Of a stretch of 64,000 bases of DNA, positions 59,474 through 64,000 are shown one piece after another. This DNA comes from Planctomycetota bacterium (GTDB lineage: Bacteria; Planctomycetota; Phycisphaerae; Phycisphaerales; SM1A02). Within the stretch, counting starts at the first letter, position 1. Each line of letters begins with the position of its first letter. The DNA is taken from positions 1-64,000 of the forward strand of contig VGXR01000004.1 of assembly GCA_016873255.1 (NCBI GenBank), read 5' to 3'. Both the position numbers and the translations under genes were made by a program. Below the pieces are notes generated by a model. The model did no database searches and had not been told where the DNA came from. It was given only the letters and a program-made list of their open reading frames with translations.

Positions 59474-61347
59474 TGCTCGTCGGCAGCCACCTGAGCATCG
59501 CGGGCGGCATGCACCTTGCGGTGCAGGCGGCCGTGCGGCTGGGGCTGGACTGCCTGCAGGTGTTCACCAAGAACCAGCGGCAGTGGAAGGTGAAGCCGCT
59601 CGCGCAGGCGGACGTGGACGCGTTCCGCGCCGCGGTGCGCGAGGCCGGCTGGCACCGCGACCCGGAGCGCCGGCTGGTGAGCCACAACAGCTACCTCGTG
59701 AACCTGGCATCGCCGGACGGGCGGGCGCGCGCCCGCAGCCGGGCGCTGCAGCTCGAGGAAACGGAGCGCTGCGAGGCGCTCGGCATCCCGTGGTGCGTGA
59801 TGCACCCGGGCGCGCACCTCGGCACGGCACGCGACGCGGCGGACGAGGCCGCGGGCATCAGGCGGCTTGCCGCGGAGCTCGATGCGATCCACCGCTCCAC
59901 GGCCGGGTACCGGACGGTGACGTGCATCGAGAACACCGTCGGGAGCGGCACCAACCTCGGCGGCCCGCTCGAGCACCTCGCGGCGATCCGCGGCGCGGTG
60001 CGCGACCCGGGGCGCACCGCGATCTGCTTTGATACGTGCCATGGCACCGCGTTCGGGCACGACATGTCCACCCCGGAGAAGGCGCGCGCATTCTGGAAGG
60101 CGTTCGATGCAGCGGTCGGGACGGAGCACGTGAAGGTGCTGCACTGCAACGATTCCAAGGGCGCGCTCGGCTCGCGCCTCGACCGCCACGAGCACCTCGG
60201 TGCGGGCGCGTGCGGTCGCGCGTGCTTCGCGGCCATCGCGCACATGCGCGTGCTGGCGAAGGTGCCGGCGATCATGGAGACGCCGAAGGAGGGCAGGCTC
60301 CGCGGGCGCGACCCCGACCGCGCGAACGCGGCATGGCTGCGCGCGCTGGCGCTGGCGGCGTGCGCGTGCGTGTCCGCGGCGTTCCTCGGCGGGTGCAGGC
60401 CATGGGCGAAGCCGGAGTCGGAGGTGCTTGCCGAGCGGTCGGGCGTGGCGGTGGCGCCGACCCCCGAGGAGGCCGAGCGGCTCCGGCGCGCGCAGGACGT
60501 GGCGCGGCGCGGCGAGTACCAGGAGGCGCTCGGTGAGTTCCGGTCGATGCTCGCGGAGAACCCGCGGTTGGCGGCCGCGCAGGTGGGTGCCGGCGCGGTG
60601 ACGCTCGAGCAGGGCGACCTGCGCGCGGCGCAGCGGGCCTACGAGGCGGCGGTGCGCGCGGACCCGCGCAACACGGAGGCGCTGGTGGGGCTGGCGCGCA
60701 CGCACGCCGCGGCGGGCCGCGACGAGGATGCCCTGAAGAACTACCGTGCGGCGCTGGCCGTCAAGGCGGATGACATGCGCGCGGTGGCGGGCATCGCCGA
60801 TGCGCTCGAGCGCACGGGCAACCAGCCGGCGGCCATCCCGTTCCTCGAGCGCCTGTGTGCGGACGCGGGTGCGGACGCGGACGCATGGACGCGGCTCGGG
60901 CGCGCCTACCTCGCGGGCGGGCGCATCGTCGATGCGAGCGCCGCCTTCGAGGAGGCGGTGGCGCTGGGGGAGGTGTCCGAGGCGACCATGGACGGGCTGG
61001 TGTCGGCGTACGGGGCCGAGGCCCGCTGGAGCGAGGCGGCGAGCGCGGCCGGCGAGTTCGCGCGGCGCTGGCCGTCGTCCGCGGCCAGCGAGCGGGCGGC
61101 GTGGCTTGCGTTCCGGGCAGGCGACTACGAACGTGCGCTCCTGGCCTACCGCGACGCGGCCGAGCGGGACCCCCGCAGCACCAAGGCGTGGAACGGCGTG
61201 GGCGTCTGCGCGCTCAATGCCTGGCTCCTGAGCGACCGCCTCGACGGCGCGGCGCGCGAGGAGGCGCGGCGTGCGTTCGAGCGCAGCCTCGAGGTGAACG
61301 CCTCGCAGCCGCAGGTGCAGAAATTGCTGCGGACCTACGCACCCTGA
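59473..61347 (+). CDS. nfo: Endonuclease IV fused in frame to a TPR lipoprotein
   Basis: Residues 1-291 are a complete Nfo-type AP endonuclease: VGSHLSIAGGMHLAVQAA, FTKNQRQWKVKPL, SHNSYLVNLASP (metal His), MHPGAHLG, CIENTVGSGTNLG, CFDTCHGTAFGHD, DRHEHLGAG and METPKEG. The normal end of Nfo comes near NAAWLRAL. The frame then continues without a stop into a hydrophobic stretch LALAACACVSAAFLGGC (Cys308, a lipobox) and a TPR-rich region (about 325-624; AGAVTLEQGDLRAAQRAYEAAVRADPRN). A cytosolic repair enzyme joined to an exported lipoprotein is odd; an internal start at CTG or GTG before the lipobox would separate them. No ATG is available there. 624 residues in all. Confidence 0.8.
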   Translation: MLVGSHLSIAGGMHLAVQAAVRLGLDCLQVFTKNQRQWKVKPLAQADVDAFRAAVREAGWHRDPERRLVSHNSYLVNLASPDGRARARSRALQLEETERCEALGIPWCVMHPGAHLGTARDAADEAAGIRRLAAELDAIHRSTAGYRTVTCIENTVGSGTNLGGPLEHLAAIRGAVRDPGRTAICFDTCHGTAFGHDMSTPEKARAFWKAFDAAVGTEHVKVLHCNDSKGALGSRLDRHEHLGAGACGRACFAAIAHMRVLAKVPAIMETPKEGRLRGRDPDRANAAWLRALALAACACVSAAFLGGCRPWAKPESEVLAERSGVAVAPTPEEAERLRRAQDVARRGEYQEALGEFRSMLAENPRLAAAQVGAGAVTLEQGDLRAAQRAYEAAVRADPRNTEALVGLARTHAAAGRDEDALKNYRAALAVKADDMRAVAGIADALERTGNQPAAIPFLERLCADAGADADAWTRLGRAYLAGGRIVDASAAFEEAVALGEVSEATMDGLVSAYGAEARWSEAASAAGEFARRWPSSAASERAAWLAFRAGDYERALLAYRDAAERDPRSTKAWNGVGVCALNAWLLSDRLDGAAREEARRAFERSLEVNASQPQVQKLLRTYAP

Positions 61348-61402
61348 GTCAGCGGGATTCAGGGGATTGCGCGCGGGTTCCCCTTGCGCGGCCCGCCGCG
61401 CA

Positions 61403-61408
61403 TACGAT
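61403..61408 (+). promoter_or_regulatory. -10 box, leaderless start of queF
   Basis: TACGAT ends 7 nt before ATG 61416. No preQ1 riboswitch fold is apparent in the short upstream region (61348-61402). Confidence 0.5.
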
Positions 61409-61415
61409 TTTCGCC

Positions 61416-61784
61416 ATGCCCGACCCGAAGCTCCTCGAGTGCTTTCCATCGCCCACGGCCACGCCGTTCGTCATCGAGCACGTGAACGAGGAGTTCACCT
61501 CCGTGTGCCCGAAGACCGGGCACCCGGACTTCGCGCGGATCATCGTCCGCTACCAGCCCGGCGACAGGTGCGTGGAGCTCAAGAGCCTGAAGCTCTACCA
61601 CCAGAGCTTCCGCAACGAGGGGATCTTCTACGAGGCGGTGACCAACCGCATGCGCGACGACCTGGCCGCGGCCATGAAGCCCGCATGGATGCAGGTGATC
61701 ACCGAGTGGAAGGGTCGCGGCGGCATCCACAGCCGCATCACCGCGACGCACGGCCCCGTGCCCGCGGAGTGGTCGCGCGGCTGA
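61416..61784 (+). CDS. queF: NADPH-dependent 7-cyano-7-deazaguanine reductase
   Basis: This 122-residue QueF reduces preQ0 to preQ1 for queuosine modification of tRNA. Cys31 (TSVCPKTGHPDF) is the covalent-adduct residue and Asp38 the acid; ELKSLKLYHQSFRNEGIFYE is the NADPH/substrate block. It is the short single-domain type. The stop faces the end of the large protein on the other strand, 6 nt apart. No other queuosine genes are seen. Confidence 0.95.
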   Translation: MPDPKLLECFPSPTATPFVIEHVNEEFTSVCPKTGHPDFARIIVRYQPGDRCVELKSLKLYHQSFRNEGIFYEAVTNRMRDDLAAAMKPAWMQVITEWKGRGGIHSRITATHGPVPAEWSRG

Positions 61785-61790
61785 GGCGCG

Positions 61791-63989
61791 CTAGATCCCC
61801 ACGGCCTTCCGCTGGTCCTCGGAGAGGATGCTGCGCAGGCGGCGCAGCGTGCGCGCGTTGAGCTCGGCGCGCTCGAAGCGGCCGTCGGAGACCTGGATGT
61901 TGATGTCCTTCGGGCGTTCCATGCCGAGCCCCTTCGCGCCGCCGGGCTTGGTGGCCACCACCGCCATCGCGATGCGGCTGCACACGGACCCGTGGCGCGC
62001 CGCGTGCTCGCCGCGGAGCGCGTCGACCTGCTGCCGCTGCTGGGGACTCAGCGTGGCGAGCACGAGTGCCGCGTCGAGCTTGGCCATGGCGTCGCGCGCG
62101 TCGGCGTAGACCTTCGGGGCCGCTGCGCGCAGCCATGCCGCGTCGAACGCCGGGCGCGAGGCCTCGGGCAGCGCAGCGAGCACGGCGGCGCGGCCGGCGA
62201 GCGCGGCCTCGTTGATGGCGACAAGCGCGGCGGACGCCTGCTGCATGAGGTCGTCGCGGCGCTTCACGTCGTCCTCGTCCATGGCGATGGCCACGGCGCC
62301 CTCGGGGATGCCGGGCGCGTCGCCGCCGAGGTCCATCGCCTGCGAACGCATGCGCGCCTCGTCGGCGGCCATCTGCGGTGCGACGCTGCGCTCCGTGGCG
62401 AGCCAGCGCTCGCAGGCGCCGCGCATCGACGGCGCCCACGCGACCCACGCCTGCAGCGCGAGCTCGCGGTCGATGCCCGCGAGTCCCGACGCGGCGATGC
62501 AGCCTCCGAGGTCCACGGAGCAGACGCCGGTCGGGCCGAGGTCGTTCATCAGGCCCGTCGCGTGGCGCGTGCAGCGCGCGCGCTCGGCGGCGCGCTCGTC
62601 GCGCGCGGCATCGGCGATGGAAGGCGCGGTGCCGGCGAGCGTGGCCATGTCGCGGACGAGCGCGTCCTCGGCCTCGGCGAGGCGCGCGAGGAAGTCGTCC
62701 ACGCGCGCCGCGGCCGTGGCGGCGTCTTCGAGCGCGACGAAGTCCGTGCCGTTGCGTGCGGCGCCGGAGTCGCCGAAGCCCTGCCGCAGCGCGGCGACCC
62801 TCGATTCGTGGTCGACCATCAGTGCCACGAGCCCCGGGTTCGCCGGGTCCAGGCCGAGCACGCGGGCCATGGCGTCGATGCGATCCTTGCCGAGCCGCGA
62901 CGGGATGCCGACGGTCGCCTTGCCATCGGCCTGCGGGTCCCCCATGCTGATGCCGGAGAAATCGAGGTTGCCGCCCATCCCGTCGCCGAAGCGGTCGCCG
63001 AAGGTGATGGGTCCGTCCTCGCCTGCGACCATGATCATTCCGCCGCCCACGAGGTCGTCCGCGTCGGCGGTGAAGACCATGGTGTCTTCCCCTTCGCCGC
63101 CGGGCCCGTCGGCGGGAACGCCGTCCTCGACCGACGTGATCACCGTGGCGATGGAAACGGCGGCGCCCATCTGCACGTTGGCGCCGCCCTCGACCGCTTC
63201 GGCGAGGCTGATGTTCACTCCCTCCGGCGTGGTGCCGCCGTCCGCCGGAAGCCCGGGCGGAACGCCGAAGAGGGTGTCGCGTGCGGGCATCTTGGCCATG
63301 CCGAGGTGGAAGTCCTTGCGCGACGGGTCGGCGCCCGCGAGCGCCTTCCACGCATCGCGGTCCGCGGCGGAGCGCTCCTCGCGCAGTTCGCGCAGCTGCA
63401 GCTTGGCGCGCGCGGCGCCCTCGTCGGGGGGCGCTCCCAGGTTGAGGATGGGCGAATTGCCGCGCAGCGCATCCTCGGCGGCCGTCATGCGCAGGGTGAG
63501 CGACCACCAGCGCGGCTGCCATGCGTCGCGGATGGCCTCGATGGCGGTGCGCGCCGCGGCATCGAGCTCCTTGCGGAGCAGCTGGTCGATGGCGGTCGCC
63601 GGCGACAGCGGGTCCATGGCGGTGCGAGGCCACACGCGGCGGAGCACCTGCTCTCGCACCTTGGCAAGCTCGGCGGGGGAGAGGTGCGTGGCCACAAGCC
63701 CGAGCGCGTCGCGGTGCGCGGCGGCGAGCTGCGTCACCGTCTCGCGCTGCGCAGCCTGCGCCTCGGCCATGCGGCGGACCGACTCCAGTGACACCCCGCC
63801 CTCGGGCGCGTCCTCGGCCGGGGCCGGCTGCCTGGCCTTTGCGCCGCGGCGCGGCTGCGCGATCGAGTCATCGAGCATGCGCTGCAGCAGCGACCCGATG
63901 CGCTGGCGATAGGCGCCGAGCTGCGCAAGCGCCGGGGCCGCACGCTCCGCGGCGACGTCGGCCTTGCGCATCGCGCCCTCCACGTCCAC
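61791..63989 (-). CDS. Large Ala/Arg-rich protein of unknown function, 5' end likely outside window
   Basis: The frame is open from TAG at 61791 to the right edge of the window (a GTG at 63989 is the last start seen). The visible ~732 residues are mostly helical and Ala/Asp/Glu-rich, with a Gly/Asp-rich middle (VFTADADDLVGGGMIMVAGEDGP...). The C-terminal LSPQQRQQVDALRGEHA and the earlier LSPAELAKVREQVLRR look like the LTxxQ-type helices of Spy/CpxP proteins. Export seems likely but the N-terminus is missing. Function unknown. Confidence 0.6.
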   Translation of the reverse strand: MDVEGAMRKADVAAERAAPALAQLGAYRQRIGSLLQRMLDDSIAQPRRGAKARQPAPAEDAPEGGVSLESVRRMAEAQAAQRETVTQLAAAHRDALGLVATHLSPAELAKVREQVLRRVWPRTAMDPLSPATAIDQLLRKELDAAARTAIEAIRDAWQPRWWSLTLRMTAAEDALRGNSPILNLGAPPDEGAARAKLQLRELREERSAADRDAWKALAGADPSRKDFHLGMAKMPARDTLFGVPPGLPADGGTTPEGVNISLAEAVEGGANVQMGAAVSIATVITSVEDGVPADGPGGEGEDTMVFTADADDLVGGGMIMVAGEDGPITFGDRFGDGMGGNLDFSGISMGDPQADGKATVGIPSRLGKDRIDAMARVLGLDPANPGLVALMVDHESRVAALRQGFGDSGAARNGTDFVALEDAATAAARVDDFLARLAEAEDALVRDMATLAGTAPSIADAARDERAAERARCTRHATGLMNDLGPTGVCSVDLGGCIAASGLAGIDRELALQAWVAWAPSMRGACERWLATERSVAPQMAADEARMRSQAMDLGGDAPGIPEGAVAIAMDEDDVKRRDDLMQQASAALVAINEAALAGRAAVLAALPEASRPAFDAAWLRAAAPKVYADARDAMAKLDAALVLATLSPQQRQQVDALRGEHAARHGSVCSRIAMAVVATKPGGAKGLGMERPKDINIQVSDGRFERAELNARTLRRLRSILSEDQRKAVGI

Positions 63990-64000
63990 CTGTGCGGCGC

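Noticed and set aside
61348-61415. preQ1 riboswitch before queF
   Set aside because: The gap is 68 nt, the -10 box is only 7 nt from the ATG, and no preQ1 aptamer pattern is visible.

Overview
This is a strongly GC-rich bacterial chromosome segment, most likely from the Planctomycetota and probably from the Phycisphaerae. The clues are an EF-Tu whose switch-I region has the expanded planctomycete form, a type II secretion-like pseudopilin at the left edge, a secreted protein with a VPAPG...RRRR (PEP-CTERM-type) tail, large double-domain trypsin-like proteases, and a didermic outer-membrane repertoire of porins and an autotransporter. The placement rests on family resemblance; no marker rRNA is present. 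Genes are packed tightly on both strands, and nearly every reading frame has long antisense shadows caused by the GC content.

Layout. 1-4.1 kb: end of a pseudopilin gene, then the translation/secretion block tRNA-Thr, tuf, rpmG, tRNA-Trp, secE, nusG. The usual continuation (rplK and onward) is missing and is replaced by a 737-bp non-coding element with about 46-bp terminal inverted repeats (4112-4848). 4.8-9 kb: lipoprotein, UbiA prenyltransferase, CHAD protein, proS. 9-12.6 kb: PEP-CTERM protein, persulfide dioxygenase-rhodanese, DUF2892 membrane protein, CvfB-like protein. 12.6-19.9 kb: metG with an anti-sigma-like gene, a TPR-like secreted protein, metF, rex, two lipoproteins and a PGRP-like amidase homologue. 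20-25 kb: stand-alone Ser/Thr kinase, double S1 protease, dCMP deaminase, Cys-rich small protein, XerD. 25-32 kb: zwf, CPBP protease, trpC, apaG, asd, a 104-bp palindrome related to the 4.1-kb element, trpS, pgl. 32-36 kb: a 1368-residue autotransporter. 36-46 kb: ruvX, manC, ruvA, plsC-like, carB, a PLP decarboxylase with an unusual C-terminal extension, nuoH, a 65-residue protein. 46-53 kb: radA, a 5'-truncated porin remnant and three tandem porins. 53-64 kb: a PurS-PurL fusion with purQ, a Gfo/Idh oxidoreductase, an FAD/NAD protein, endonuclease IV fused in frame to a TPR lipoprotein, queF, and a large secreted protein running off the right edge.

Themes. Housekeeping genes (translation, purine and pyrimidine synthesis, amino acids, pentose phosphate pathway, DNA repair) are interleaved with envelope genes. 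About fifteen genes have a TANNNT box ending 6-10 nt before the start codon and no Shine-Dalgarno sequence, which points to widespread leaderless transcripts. Several divergent pairs (metF/rex, trpS/pgl, manC/ruvA) carry such boxes back to back. The inverted-repeat family (4.1 kb and 30.0 kb) and a second short motif (12.6 kb and 45.9 kb) both sit on the stop codons of neighbouring genes. No CRISPR array, rRNA, intact insertion sequence or defence island was seen.
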